From NCBI GenBank assembly GCA_025846845.1, contig JAOYTL010000001.1:372001-436000 (forward strand): DNA of 64,000 nt, read 5' to 3'. Below the pieces are notes generated by a model. That model searched no databases. It saw nothing but the letters and a program-made list of their open reading frames with translations, and was not told where the DNA came from. Positions 1 through 9,181 of this stretch are shown piece after piece. Positions within the stretch are counted from its first letter, which is position 1. Every line of letters begins with the position of its first letter. Position numbers and translations under genes: made by a program. Source of the stretch: Alloboseaceae bacterium BT-24-1. Its GTDB lineage: Bacteria > Pseudomonadota > Alphaproteobacteria > Rhizobiales > Beijerinckiaceae.

Positions 1-2832
1 ATGACGAGCGACTCGATCCGCCGCTTCCGCCAGTCCTATATCGCGACCTTCGGCACGCCGGGCCGCGACGACACGCTCTACGAGGCGGTGAGCGAGGGCA
101 GGCGTCCCGCGGGGCTGGAGCACTGGCTGCCGCTGCTGGCGGAGAAGCTCGACACGCTCTTCACCTATCTGCCGGATGTCCCGATCGTGCTCGACCATCA
201 GGCCGAGGATGCGGTCGGCGAGCGCATCAGCCTGATCAAGGACTATTACGACGCCCGCAAGAGCGCGCTCGACCAGCCTTCGCCGGGCTCGATGCCATAC
301 AAGCCGCTGCTGCCGGAGGCGCTCTATCTCACGCCCGCCGACTGGCGCGGCATCGTTGGAGAGGCCGGCGTCGCCTCGCTGACGCCGTTCCAGCTGCCGG
401 AGAGCGAAGGCAAGCTCGTCGTCGATCTCGCCGGCAAGCAAGGCCGCAGCTTCGCGGCCGAGCGCGCCGACAATGCCGGCAGCGTTTTCGACGCCGCCGT
501 CGCTCATGTGAAGGCGCTGGAGGCCGACGGACGCCGCGTCATCCTCGCCGCCTGGTCGGAAGGCTCGCGCGAGCGTCTCGCCCATGTGCTGGCCGATCAC
601 GGTCTCAAGAGCGTGCAGATGACCGGCTCGTTGCGGGCAGCCTTCGACCTCAAGCCCGGTACCACCGCGCTCGCGGTCTGGGGTTTCGAGACCGGTTTCG
701 AGGCTGGCAAGCTCGCGGTCATCGGCGAACAGGACATTCTGGGCGACCGGCTGGTGCGGCCCCGCCGCAAGACGCGCCGGCCGCAGGATTTCATCAACGA
801 GCTGTCGTCGCTGACGCCGGGTGATATCGTCGTCCACGTCGACCACGGCATCGGTCGCTTCGTCGGCCTGCAGACGATCACCGCTGCCGGCGCGCCGCAC
901 GACTGTCTCGAAATCCATTATGCCGGCGACGCCAAGCTGTTCCTGCCAGCGGAGAACATCGAACTGCTCTCGCGCTACGGCTCGGAGGACACCGAGGTCG
1001 TGCTCGACCGGCTCGGCGGTGGCGGCTGGCAGGCACGCAAGGCCAAGCTGAAGCAGCGCATCCGCGAGATGGCGGGCAAGCTGATCCAGATCGCCGCTGC
1101 CCGCGCGCTCAAGGAAGCGCCGCGCCTCGTGCCACAGGACGGGCTCTATGACGAGTTCTGCGCCCGCTTTCCCTATGAGGAGACCGAGGACCAGCAGAAC
1201 ACCATCGACGCCGTGCTCGACGATCTCGCGGCCGGCCGCCCGATGGACCGGCTGGTCTGCGGCGATGTCGGCTTCGGCAAGACGGAGGTGGCGCTGCGCG
1301 CCGCCTTCACCACGGCGCTCGCCGGCAAGCAGGTCGCGGTCGTGGTGCCGACGACGCTGCTCGCGCGTCAGCACTATCGTAATTTCGCCGAGCGCTTCGC
1401 CGGCCTCCCGGTCAAGGTCGGCCAGGCCTCGCGCTTCGTATCGGCGCCCGATCTCAAGGCGGTGAAGCAGGGCATTTCCGACGGCACCATGGACATCACG
1501 GTCGGTACCCACGCTTTGCTCGGCAAAGGCATCGATTTCAAGGATCTCGGCCTCGTCATCGTCGACGAGGAGCAGCATTTCGGCGTCGCCCACAAGGAGC
1601 GGCTGAAGGAGATGCGCGCCGAGGTTCACATGCTGACGCTGACCGCGACGCCGATCCCGCGCACGCTCCAGCTCGCCATGACCGGGGTGCGCGAGCTCTC
1701 GATCATCGCGACGCCGCCGGTCGACCGCCTTGCCGTGCGCACCTTCGTCACGCCCTTCGATCCGCTGATCGTGCGCGAGGCGCTGCTGCGTGAGCGCTAT
1801 CGCGGCGGGCGCTCGTTCTATGTCGTGCCGCGCATCGAGGACATCGCCGAGGTCAAGGACTTCCTCGACAAGCAGGTGCCGGAGGCCAAGGTCGGCATCG
1901 CCCATGGCCAGATGGCGGCAGGCACGCTGGAAGACGTGATGACCGCCTTCTACGAGGGCCAGTACGACATCCTGCTCTCGACCACGATCGTCGAATCCGG
2001 TTTGGACATCCCGACCGCGAATACGCTGATCGTGCACCGCGCCGACATGTTCGGCCTCGCCCAGCTTTATCAGCTGCGCGGCCGCGTCGGCCGCTCCAAG
2101 GTGCGCGCCTATGCGCTCTTCACCGTGCCGGCCAATCGCAAGCTGACTGACCAGGCCGACAAGCGCCTGAAGGTCCTGCAGTCGCTCGATACGCTGGGCG
2201 CCGGCTTCCAGCTCGCCAGCCACGATCTCGACATCAGAGGCGCCGGTAACCTGCTCGGTGACGAGCAGTCCGGCCATATCAAGGAGGTCGGCTACGAGCT
2301 CTACCAGCAGATGCTGGAGGAGGCTGTGGCGGCGCTCAAGGCTGGCATCGAGATCGAGAGCGATGCGCAATGGTCGCCGACGATCCAGATCGGCGCGCCG
2401 GTGATGATCCCCGAGCACTATATCGGCGATCTGACACTGCGGCTGACGCTCTACAAGCGTCTCTCGACCATGGACGACGATGGCGAGCTGCAATCCTTCG
2501 GTGCCGAATTGGTCGACCGCTTCGGCCCGCTGCCGGAGGAGGTGAAGCAGCTCCTGGAGATCGTCGCGATCAAGGCTTTGTGCAAGCGCGCCAATGTCGA
2601 GAAGGTCGAGGCTGGGCCGAAGGGCATCATCGTCGCCTTCCGCGACAACGAGTTCGCCAATCCGGAAGGGCTCGTCTCCTATGTCGCGAAGATCGGCACG
2701 CTGGCCAAGGTCCGCCCCGACATGCGCGTGGTCTTCATCGACGACTTCGAAACGGCAGAGCAGCGGCTGACCGGCACGCGCCGGTTGCTTACGGACCTGG
2801 CGCGCATCGCCGAGCGGAAAAAGGCGGCTTGA
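1..2832 (+). CDS. mfd: Transcription-repair coupling factor Mfd (5' end outside window)
   Basis: This is the C-terminal 943 residues of Mfd, the ATP-driven translocase that removes stalled RNA polymerase from DNA lesions and recruits UvrA. Visible parts in order are the end of the UvrB-homology region, a CarD-like RNA-polymerase-interaction domain near residue 274 (PGDIVVHVDHGIGRFVGL), a superfamily 2 helicase core with Walker A GDVGFGKT near residue 421 and DEEQ near residue 522, the translocation/helicase C domain (VESGLDIPTANT, QLRGRVGRS), and the TRCF C-terminal domain. Full-length Mfd is about 1,150-1,170 residues, so roughly 200 residues are missing. The ATG at base 1 is almost certainly an internal methionine, and the real start lies upstream of the window. 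Confidence 0.97.
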   Translation: MTSDSIRRFRQSYIATFGTPGRDDTLYEAVSEGRRPAGLEHWLPLLAEKLDTLFTYLPDVPIVLDHQAEDAVGERISLIKDYYDARKSALDQPSPGSMPYKPLLPEALYLTPADWRGIVGEAGVASLTPFQLPESEGKLVVDLAGKQGRSFAAERADNAGSVFDAAVAHVKALEADGRRVILAAWSEGSRERLAHVLADHGLKSVQMTGSLRAAFDLKPGTTALAVWGFETGFEAGKLAVIGEQDILGDRLVRPRRKTRRPQDFINELSSLTPGDIVVHVDHGIGRFVGLQTITAAGAPHDCLEIHYAGDAKLFLPAENIELLSRYGSEDTEVVLDRLGGGGWQARKAKLKQRIREMAGKLIQIAAARALKEAPRLVPQDGLYDEFCARFPYEETEDQQNTIDAVLDDLAAGRPMDRLVCGDVGFGKTEVALRAAFTTALAGKQVAVVVPTTLLARQHYRNFAERFAGLPVKVGQASRFVSAPDLKAVKQGISDGTMDITVGTHALLGKGIDFKDLGLVIVDEEQHFGVAHKERLKEMRAEVHMLTLTATPIPRTLQLAMTGVRELSIIATPPVDRLAVRTFVTPFDPLIVREALLRERYRGGRSFYVVPRIEDIAEVKDFLDKQVPEAKVGIAHGQMAAGTLEDVMTAFYEGQYDILLSTTIVESGLDIPTANTLIVHRADMFGLAQLYQLRGRVGRSKVRAYALFTVPANRKLTDQADKRLKVLQSLDTLGAGFQLASHDLDIRGAGNLLGDEQSGHIKEVGYELYQQMLEEAVAALKAGIEIESDAQWSPTIQIGAPVMIPEHYIGDLTLRLTLYKRLSTMDDDGELQSFGAELVDRFGPLPEEVKQLLEIVAIKALCKRANVEKVEAGPKGIIVAFRDNEFANPEGLVSYVAKIGTLAKVRPDMRVVFIDDFETAEQRLTGTRRLLTDLARIAERKKAA

Positions 2833-2839
2833 CCCGGCA

Positions 2840-3259
2840 ATGAGCGGCGGAGCCGAGCGCCTCGATGTCGAGGAGGTTCTTGTCGAGAATGGGGACCTGA
2901 TCGTCCTCTCGCTCGGCTTCGCATCAGCCGGCGAGCCGCTCGACGTGCTGCATATCGTCGGCGGCAGGGCTTTGAGCGGAAAACAACCGCGACCAGTCGA
3001 GGACGAACTCTATCTGGAGCGTACCGATCAGGGCCTGTCCTGCACAGGCGGGGTCGAGGGGATCACTTGCGGCGGGGGCGGGATCATTGTCATGCTGACG
3101 GCCGAGGCGGCGAAGCTGCTTCAGCTCGCCAGGGTCACGCGCTTCACGTTCAAGACGCGGCCGGAGTTGTATGCGCAGGCAGTTGGTCAGCTCTCGGCCA
3201 TGGCGCGGGCGGGCCGCAGCGAGATCGTGATCGCTTCCGCTGGTGATGGCGCGCGGTGA
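2840..3259 (+). CDS. Small acidic hypothetical protein, possibly Imm10-like immunity fold
   Basis: A 139-residue protein starting 7 bases after the mfd stop and ending 3 bases before a convergent gene. There is no signal peptide or membrane segment. The central pattern (ELYLERTDQGLSCTGGVEGI, then a beta-rich stretch and a FTFKTRPELYAQAVGQL end) resembles the Imm10 family of polymorphic-toxin immunity proteins, where an E-Y-x-E-x-x-D-Q core is followed by a G-G-I segment. The family call rests on pattern memory only. No partner toxin is visible nearby. It could equally be an uncharacterised protein co-transcribed with mfd. A second start is not needed, since the ATG at 2840 fits the compact spacing. 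Confidence 0.6.
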   Translation: MSGGAERLDVEEVLVENGDLIVLSLGFASAGEPLDVLHIVGGRALSGKQPRPVEDELYLERTDQGLSCTGGVEGITCGGGGIIVMLTAEAAKLLQLARVTRFTFKTRPELYAQAVGQLSAMARAGRSEIVIASAGDGAR

Positions 3260-3262
3260 GGC

Positions 3263-4297
3263 TCAGTCCGGATTGCGCCGCCTGACTTCCACGCGCTCCG
3301 GTTCGTGCGTGATGACATCGACGATGGCGAGATCGGGCCGATCGAGGCGTGGCAACCCGTCATCCTCGCCGGCGCGGCGGGTGACGACCAGGCTGGTCAG
3401 CGCCTTATGGCCGCCGAGCCGGGAGCGCGCCAGCGCCGGCTCCATCGCCGCGGGAATGACGAGATGGACCATGCGACCGCCTTCCAGACAGGCGCGCAGG
3501 TCGTCGAGCACGAACAGGCCGAGCGGCAGAAGTTCGACGCCGGTCAGGAGCGCGATTCCGGGGCCGGTCGCGAGCGCAGCCAGATCACCGCCGACCAGGG
3601 TGGTGATCAGCCGCGACGAAGCGAGCGGCTTGAGCAAGCGCGAGATTTCCAGTGCTTTGACCAGCACCTCCTTCTCGCTGATCGGAAACGGGCCGGCCAG
3701 GCTGTGGCCATCGACGACCCGGATTGGCGCCCGGATCGCGGCTGGCGGCAGCGCCGTCGGCGTGGCGCCGTGGCCGAGCAGCGGTTCGAGGGCTGCGACG
3801 CCGTCCGGCACCCGCGTCCCGAAGCCGCCGATGAAGCGCATGCCGAAGGAGCGCGCCGCGACATCGCGCAGCAGATGCAGGGGCTGCAGGTCGCCGATCC
3901 GCGGCACGCCGAGCGCCATCACGGCGCCGGAGCGCTCGATGATGGGAAGCAGCTCCGCCTCCTTGGCATGTGCCGGCAGGACCATCGGAGACAGGCCGGC
4001 CCGGAGACTGGCTAGAATCGAGATCAAAGCCTCCGGCCCGAGCGGGGCCAGAATCGCGACGCAGGCGCCGGGCTGGGGCCTCGCCAGCAGCAACAGATTG
4101 GCGAGCCTGTCGACGCGGCCATCGAGCTCGGCAAAACCAAAGGCGCTCGGCGAAAAATCGCTCCAGTCGCGCCGGCCGGGCGGATCGCGAAAGGCCGGCT
4201 CGTAACCGCGGCGGGCGGCGAGCGCTTTCAGCAGGCTGTCGAAATCGAGCCCTTCGACCAGCGCGCCGATGGAGATTTCATCCGATCCCATCCGCAT
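3263..4297 (-). CDS. AMP-dependent ligase (ANL)-like protein lacking the catalytic half
   Basis: About 344 residues read from ATG 4297 (an alternative ATG is at 4291), 8 bases after the stop of the peptide-binding protein gene, so probably the second gene of that operon. Residues 40-130 (FAELDGRVDRLANLL, then GACVAILAPLGPEALISILA, then ERSGAVMALGVPRI) look like the N-terminal subdomain of acyl-CoA synthetases. The rest does not show the hallmark T-S-G-T-T-G-x-P-K-G AMP-binding loop, the YGxTE motif or the C-terminal lysine domain, and the protein is far shorter than the usual 500-550 residues. It is intact as an open frame, so it is a domain-only or diverged homologue and not an obvious recent pseudogene. 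Enzymatic function is doubtful. Confidence 0.7.
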   Translation of the reverse strand: MRMGSDEISIGALVEGLDFDSLLKALAARRGYEPAFRDPPGRRDWSDFSPSAFGFAELDGRVDRLANLLLLARPQPGACVAILAPLGPEALISILASLRAGLSPMVLPAHAKEAELLPIIERSGAVMALGVPRIGDLQPLHLLRDVAARSFGMRFIGGFGTRVPDGVAALEPLLGHGATPTALPPAAIRAPIRVVDGHSLAGPFPISEKEVLVKALEISRLLKPLASSRLITTLVGGDLAALATGPGIALLTGVELLPLGLFVLDDLRACLEGGRMVHLVIPAAMEPALARSRLGGHKALTSLVVTRRAGEDDGLPRLDRPDLAIVDVITHEPERVEVRRRNPD

Positions 4298-4305
4298 CGG
4301 CCGAC

Positions 4306-6168
4306 CTAGTTGGCAGGCGCAGGCGGGGAGGGCAGCCGCGCCAGCGTCTCGTTGGAGAAAAAGTATTTCGAGCGGCTTTCGGGCAGGGCGATCTCGCGCG
4401 AGCGCGCCAACCAGGTTTCCGGCAGATAGTAGAGCGGCACCACGTAGAAGCCGGAGAGCAGCAACCGGTCCAGCGTGCGCACGGATGCGACGAAATCCTC
4501 GCGCGAACGCGCCGCCAACAGCGTCTGCAGCGTTGCGTCGATCGCCGGTGACCGTACGCCGGCATAGTTCAGTGCGCCCTTGCGCTCGGCATTGGCCGAG
4601 CCCCACCGGCCGATCTGCTCGTTCCCGGGCGAGGCCGAGGCCGGCCAGGTCCACTGGATCATGTCGAAATCGAAGGTGGAGAGGCGGCGCCAATACTGGA
4701 CATCGTCGATCAATCGCACCGAGACCGCTATGCCGAGGCGGGCGAGTGAGGTGGCGTAATTGAGCGCCAGCCGCTCCTGCGGCCGGTTGGTCACCGTGAT
4801 CTCGAAGCTGAAGGGTTCGTCTTGGCCGTTCTTCTGGCCGCCCTTGCGCAATTGCCCGTCGCTCAGTCGATAGCCTGCGGCCTCGAGCAGATCGAGCGCC
4901 CTGCGGGCCAGGTCGCGGTCACGGCCGGAGCCGTCGCTTGCGGCCGGAGCCCATGTCCCTGCGAGAATGTCGTCACGCACGGTGCCGGGGAAAGCCGCCA
5001 GCAGCACCTTTTCGCGGTCATTGGCCGGAACGCCCAGCGCCGAAAGCTCGCTGTCGGCGAAGAAGCTACCGGCGCGGCGATAGACGCCGTGAAAGAGATT
5101 GCGGTTGGCCCATTCGAAATCGAACAGCATGGCCAGCGCCTCGCGGACGCGGATATCGGCGAATTGCGGGCGGCGGGTGTTGAAGACCAGGCCGGTCATG
5201 CCCTTCGGCGTCTGGAAGCGCAGCGTATCGCGTATGATCCGGCCGTCGCGTACCGCCGGAACATCGTAGCCGGTCATCCAGCGTGTAGGGTCGCTTTCGA
5301 GACGGACATCATAAAGCCCTGCCTTGAAAGCTTCGAACAAGGCATTGGAATCGCGATAGAAATCATACCTGATCTCGTCGGCGTTGAAGAGCCCGCGGGT
5401 GAGGGGATGATCCTCGGCCCAGAAATCCTTGCGGCGCTTCAGCCGCAGCATCTCGCCGGGCTTGACCTCCTCGACCAGGTAGGGGCCGGAGCCGAGCGCC
5501 GGCTTGAAGCTGGTGTCGCCGAATTTCTCGGCGTCAGTGGCGTGCCTGGCGAAGATCGGCATGGCGCCGATGACCAGCGGAAGCTCGCGATTGGAGCCGT
5601 CGCCGAGCTCGAAGACGACGCGATCGGGCGAGGGCGCTTCGGCCTTGGTCACCCGAGACAGGCTCGAGCGATGGAACGGCTTGCCCTTGGTCTTCAGCAT
5701 CTCGAAGGTGAAAATCACATCCTCAGCCGTGACCGGCTTGCCGTCCGAGAAGCGGGCGCGGGGATCGATCTGGAAGGCGAGGCGGGTCCGTTCCGGATTG
5801 AGCTCGACCTTGCTCGCGAGAAGGCCATAGGCGGTGAACGGCTCGTCGCCAGAGCGGAAGAGCAGGCTCTGCTGGACATAACGCGGCACGGCATCCGGTG
5901 CGACACCGAGCACGACCAAAGGGTTGAGACTGTCGAATGTGCCCTGCTGGCCGAAGATGATTCGCCCGCCCCTGGGGGCCTTGGGATCGGCATAGGGCAG
6001 GTGCTCGAAGCCCTTGGGGAGGGCAGGTTCGCCGTGCATGGCGATGGCGTTGTCGTTTTCGGCCGCGGTCGCGCGTGTTCCACCCGCGAGGCCGAACGCC
6101 GCGAGGCTCGCAAGGACGAGCCCGAAAACCCAAGCCGGGCGCGCCGAGGCGCTGATGCGTCGATACAT
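4306..6168 (-). CDS. Peptide/oligopeptide ABC transporter substrate-binding protein (family 5, YejA-like)
   Basis: About 620 residues from ATG 6168, chosen because it gives a signal peptide (basic MYRRISASARP, then a hydrophobic core FGLVLASLAAFGLAGG ending near ATAAEN). The in-frame frame extends upstream to 6279 without adding family-like sequence. The mature protein carries SBP_bac_5 features: GGRIIFGQQGTFDSLNPL, FSDGKPVTAEDVIFTFEMLK, GSGPYLVEEVKPGE and a GMTGLVFNTRRPQFADIRVR segment typical of YejA-like periplasmic binding proteins for peptides or microcin-type substrates. No permease or ATPase genes are adjacent, so it is an orphan binding protein here, followed only by the ANL-like gene. 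Confidence 0.9.
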   Translation of the reverse strand: MYRRISASARPAWVFGLVLASLAAFGLAGGTRATAAENDNAIAMHGEPALPKGFEHLPYADPKAPRGGRIIFGQQGTFDSLNPLVVLGVAPDAVPRYVQQSLLFRSGDEPFTAYGLLASKVELNPERTRLAFQIDPRARFSDGKPVTAEDVIFTFEMLKTKGKPFHRSSLSRVTKAEAPSPDRVVFELGDGSNRELPLVIGAMPIFARHATDAEKFGDTSFKPALGSGPYLVEEVKPGEMLRLKRRKDFWAEDHPLTRGLFNADEIRYDFYRDSNALFEAFKAGLYDVRLESDPTRWMTGYDVPAVRDGRIIRDTLRFQTPKGMTGLVFNTRRPQFADIRVREALAMLFDFEWANRNLFHGVYRRAGSFFADSELSALGVPANDREKVLLAAFPGTVRDDILAGTWAPAASDGSGRDRDLARRALDLLEAAGYRLSDGQLRKGGQKNGQDEPFSFEITVTNRPQERLALNYATSLARLGIAVSVRLIDDVQYWRRLSTFDFDMIQWTWPASASPGNEQIGRWGSANAERKGALNYAGVRSPAIDATLQTLLAARSREDFVASVRTLDRLLLSGFYVVPLYYLPETWLARSREIALPESRSKYFFSNETLARLPSPPAPAN

Positions 6169-6409
6169 GCTCAAACCTGATTCCCTGCCGTAGGATAACA
6201 TGCGATCAAACTTGTCGCGCCGCGCTCTTCGGGCTGGAAACCGGCGAAAGAAGTCGCTAAACGCAGGTCCGGGCGTCATTCAAACGCCTCAATCGCGCTT
6301 GATGTGCTCACGCCACCATCGGCTCCGGCACCTTGCCGGTTGAGCGCTTGGGTGATGCACGCCGCCAGATGCGGCAGCCGAACAAGTTTCCATGGTCAAG
6401 GAACCGCAG

Positions 6410-7261
6410 ATGTCAGCTTCGACCCGCCTGTCCCAGAGCCAGGGCGCCACCGCGAAGAGCACGGTCCGCAGCCTCGCGCTCGTGCTGGGCGCCGCCGTTG
6501 CTCTTGCCCCCTTCGCCTCGCTCGCGCAGCAGGCCCAGCCGCAGCGCCCGGCGAGCCGTCCGGCCCAGCCGGCGCAACAGCCCGCTCCGGCGCAGCAGCC
6601 GGCCCAGGGCCAGGCGGCGCAGACCGGCCCGACCGTCGTTCAGGTCAAGCCCGAGCCCTCGCAGACGACCTGGACCAAGGTCTGCGGCAAGGATCAGGCC
6701 GCCAACAAGGAAATCTGCTACACCACGCGCGACTTCGTCTCGGACCAGGGCCAGCCGGTGCTCGCCGTCGCGGTCTATGACGTGAAGGGCGATCCCAACA
6801 AGATCGTGCGCTTCCTGATGCCGCTCGGCCTGCTGCTGCAGCCCGGCATCCGCTTCGGCGTCGATACCGCGCAGCCGTCGCCGGGCCGCTACGCGGTCTG
6901 CTTCCCGAATGGCTGCTTCGCCGAGGCGCAGGTCAAGGACGACTTCATCAACGCGATGAAGAAGGGCACCAACCTCAACATCAGCGTCCAGAACCAGGCA
7001 GCTCGCGAAGTCTCCTTCTCGATCCCGCTCTCGGACTTCGCCAAGGGCTTCGACGGCGCGCCGATCGATCCCAAGGTGCTGGAAGAGCAGCAGAAGGCGC
7101 TGCAGGACGAGCTCGCCAAGCGTCAGGAGGAGCTGCGCAAACGCCTCGGCGGCGGCGCGGCCGACGCCACCCCCGGCGCAGCGCCGGCTCCGGGTACCCC
7201 GGCGGTTCCCGGTCCGGCTCCGGCTCCGGGCGCGACGCCCGCCCCGGCTCCGAAGCCCTGA
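6410..7261 (+). CDS. Invasion-associated locus B (IalB) family protein
   Basis: About 283 residues. ATG 6410 is preferred over 6392 because AAGGAA sits at proper spacing before it. It has an N-terminal signal sequence (ALVLGAAVALAPFASLAQQ), a proline/alanine/glutamine-rich linker (about residues 40-75), then the IalB domain: TTWTKVCGKDQAANKEIC, a FLMPLGLLLQPGIRFGVD core and a second Cys pair in YAVCFPNGCFAE. The C-terminus has a short charged coiled segment (LEEQQKALQDELAKRQEELRK) and a Pro/Ala/Gly repeat tail. IalB was named for erythrocyte invasion in Bartonella, but the family is widespread in free-living Hyphomicrobiales as periplasmic proteins of unclear role. It is monocistronic, with a strong terminator downstream. 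Confidence 0.93.
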   Translation: MSASTRLSQSQGATAKSTVRSLALVLGAAVALAPFASLAQQAQPQRPASRPAQPAQQPAPAQQPAQGQAAQTGPTVVQVKPEPSQTTWTKVCGKDQAANKEICYTTRDFVSDQGQPVLAVAVYDVKGDPNKIVRFLMPLGLLLQPGIRFGVDTAQPSPGRYAVCFPNGCFAEAQVKDDFINAMKKGTNLNISVQNQAAREVSFSIPLSDFAKGFDGAPIDPKVLEEQQKALQDELAKRQEELRKRLGGGAADATPGAAPAPGTPAVPGPAPAPGATPAPAPKP

Positions 7262-7290
7262 TCCCGCCGATCAGGCGAGAAGCATATCGA

Positions 7291-7320
7291 CGCCGGGCCT
7301 AGCGCCCGGCGTTTTCGTTT
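7291..7320 (+). terminator. Rho-independent terminator of the ialB-family gene
   Basis: A perfect 8-bp GC stem CGCCGGGC (7291-7298) and GCCCGGCG (7304-7311) closes a 5-base loop and is followed by TTTTCGTTT. It lies 30 bases after the ialB stop and just before the end of the convergent mazG gene. There is no T-run in the other direction, so it serves the plus strand. Confidence 0.85.
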
Positions 7321-7322
7321 GG

Positions 7323-8159
7323 TCAGGAGGTCGCGCGCTCGGCGCGCTTGACCTGTTGCCAGAGTGCCTCGAGCTCCTCCAGCGAGGCCTGCCTCGGCTC
7401 GCGCCCCTGGCGTTCCAGCGCGGCCTCGATGCCGGCGAAGCGCCGCTGGAACTTGGCATTGGCCGCCGTCAGGCAAGCCTCCGGATCGGCGTCGACATGG
7501 CGGGCGAGGTTGGCGATCACGAAAAGCAGGTCGCCGATCTCTTCCTTGATCGCAGCCTTGTCGCCACTGGCGAGCGCCTCGTCGATCTCGGCGGTCTCCT
7601 CGCGGATCTTGTCCAGCACCAGCCGGGCGTCGTTCCAGTCGAAGCCGACCGTCGAGGCCTTGGCCTGCAGCTTCCAGGCGCGGGTGAGCGAGGGCAGGGT
7701 GGTCGGCACGCCGGCGAGCACGCCCTTGGCGTCGGCGGGCTCCGGCAATCCAGCCTCAGCCCTCGCGCAGGCCTTGTCCGCCTTCTCCTGCGCCTTGATC
7801 TGCCCCCAGAGCGCCTTGACCTCGGCCGGCGATAGATCGCGGGCTTCGCCGAAGACATGCGGGTGCCGGCGAATCAGCTTGGTGGTGATCGCCTCGACCA
7901 CATCGGGGAAGGCGAAGGAGCCCTGCTCCTGCGCCATCCGCGCGTGGAACACGACCTGCAGCAGGAGGTCGCCGAGCTCGTCCTTGAGATCGACGAGGTC
8001 GCCACGAGCGATCGCGTCGGCAACCTCATAGGCTTCTTCGACGGTGTAGGGCGCGATTGAGGCGAAGTCCTGTTCCAGATCCCAGGGGCAGCCCGTGCCG
8101 GGCGTGCGCAGCGCGGCCATGATCTCGATCAGGCGCTCGATGTCACGCGAAGGCTTCAT
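7323..8159 (-). CDS. mazG: Nucleoside triphosphate pyrophosphohydrolase MazG
   Basis: About 278 residues from ATG 8159 (MKPSRDIERLIEIMAALR), with GGAGAA upstream. MazG hydrolyses (d)NTPs to NMP and pyrophosphate and is thought to clear non-canonical nucleotides and lower ppGpp. Both tandem MazG domains are seen: CPWDLEQDFASIAPYTVEEA with LKDELGDLLLQVVFHA in the first, and GFDWNDARLVLDKIREETAE with IKEEIGDLLFVIANLARH in the second. Each has the EExxE and ExxD metal-binding residues. The length is normal for two-domain MazG. It starts divergently from arfB, with only 37 bases between the two ATGs. Confidence 0.96.
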   Translation of the reverse strand: MKPSRDIERLIEIMAALRTPGTGCPWDLEQDFASIAPYTVEEAYEVADAIARGDLVDLKDELGDLLLQVVFHARMAQEQGSFAFPDVVEAITTKLIRRHPHVFGEARDLSPAEVKALWGQIKAQEKADKACARAEAGLPEPADAKGVLAGVPTTLPSLTRAWKLQAKASTVGFDWNDARLVLDKIREETAEIDEALASGDKAAIKEEIGDLLFVIANLARHVDADPEACLTAANAKFQRRFAGIEAALERQGREPRQASLEELEALWQQVKRAERATS

Positions 8160-8196
8160 CGCTGCAATTCTCCGTCGGTTGAGGTAGCCTCCTCCC

Positions 8197-8616
8197 ATGA
8201 TTCAAGTCACCCCGTCCATTGCGATCGACGAAAGCGAGATCGAGGAAAGCTTCGTGCGCGCCTCCGGTCCGGGCGGGCAGAACGTCAACAAGGTGTCGAG
8301 CGCGGTCGAGCTCAGATTCGACGTCCGGCGCTCGGCGTCGCTGCCCAATGATGTCGCGATCCGCCTGATGAAGCTTGCCGGCAGCCGGCTGACACAGGAG
8401 GGAGTCATCGTCATCTCGGCACAGGAGCATCGCAGCCAGAGCCGCAATCGCGAGGAGGCGCTGGCGCGGCTGATCGAGCTGATCCGGCAGGCCGAGGTGC
8501 GGCCAAAGGTCAGGCGGCCGACCAAGCCGACCAAGGCCTCGAAGGAACGGCGCCTCGCCTCGAAGGAGAAGCGCTCCTCGGTCAAGTCGGGCCGAGGCAA
8601 GCCGAGGTTCGACTAG
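8197..8616 (+). CDS. arfB: Alternative ribosome-rescue factor / peptidyl-tRNA hydrolase ArfB (YaeJ)
   Basis: A 139-residue RF-1-domain protein. The catalytic GGQ motif lies at residues 26-28 inside VRASGPGGQNVNKVSSAVEL. The C-terminus is a basic tail (KVRRPTKPTKASKERRLASK and beyond) that in ArfB/ICT1 proteins enters the empty mRNA channel of stalled ribosomes. It hydrolyses peptidyl-tRNA on non-stop ribosomes. The gene lies head-to-head with mazG and is followed without a gap by recX. Confidence 0.95.
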   Translation: MIQVTPSIAIDESEIEESFVRASGPGGQNVNKVSSAVELRFDVRRSASLPNDVAIRLMKLAGSRLTQEGVIVISAQEHRSQSRNREEALARLIELIRQAEVRPKVRRPTKPTKASKERRLASKEKRSSVKSGRGKPRFD

Positions 8617-8617
8617 C

Positions 8618-9169
8618 TTGCCGTCGACGCGGGAAGGGGAGCCAGCACAAGCGGGGCGGCTGGCGCCGAGGCGGATCGATGCGGCCTATCTGCGCCGCGC
8701 CGCGCTCTACTATCTCGAACGCTATTCGGTGCCGGCGGTGCAATTGCAGCGCGTGCTGCTGCGCAAGGTCGAGCGCAGCTGCCGGCATCACGAACTCGAC
8801 CCGCAGGAATTCCGGGCGATGGTGGACGAGATCGTGACGTCCTGCGTCGCGTCCGGCCTGGTCGATGATCGCCGCTTTGCGGAGGCGAGGGCGCAGAGCC
8901 TGCGTCGCAAGGGGCGGTCCGCGCGTGCGGTGGCTGCAGGACTTGCCGCCAAGGGCGTCGGGCGCGAGCTCGTCGCAGAGACGGTTGTCCTGGATGAGGA
9001 AGCCGAGCTGGAAGCGGCGCGTGTCGCCGCCAAGCGCAAGCGCCTGGGACCATGGAGCCGCGGCGACCGTGCCGCGCAGCGCCAGAAGCACATCGCGACG
9101 CTGGCGCGCGCCGGCTTCAGCTTGACGATCGCCCGCGCCGTGATCGACGATGCGGGCGAGGGTGCTTGA
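8618..9169 (+). CDS. recX: Regulatory protein RecX
   Basis: A 183-residue protein with a TTG start directly after the arfB stop (TAG C TTG), indicating translational coupling. No suitable ATG exists before the conserved region. The RecX three-helix repeats are recognisable: AAYLRRAALYYLERYSVPAV, then GLVDDRRFAEARAQSLRRKG, AAGLAAKGVGRELVAETV and the final LARAGFSLTIARAVID. RecX binds RecA filaments and modulates or inhibits recombination activity. recA is not in the window, so recX is not in the classic recA-recX arrangement here. Confidence 0.9.
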   Translation: MPSTREGEPAQAGRLAPRRIDAAYLRRAALYYLERYSVPAVQLQRVLLRKVERSCRHHELDPQEFRAMVDEIVTSCVASGLVDDRRFAEARAQSLRRKGRSARAVAAGLAAKGVGRELVAETVVLDEEAELEAARVAAKRKRLGPWSRGDRAAQRQKHIATLARAGFSLTIARAVIDDAGEGA

Positions 9170-9181
9170 TGAGCCGTTTGC

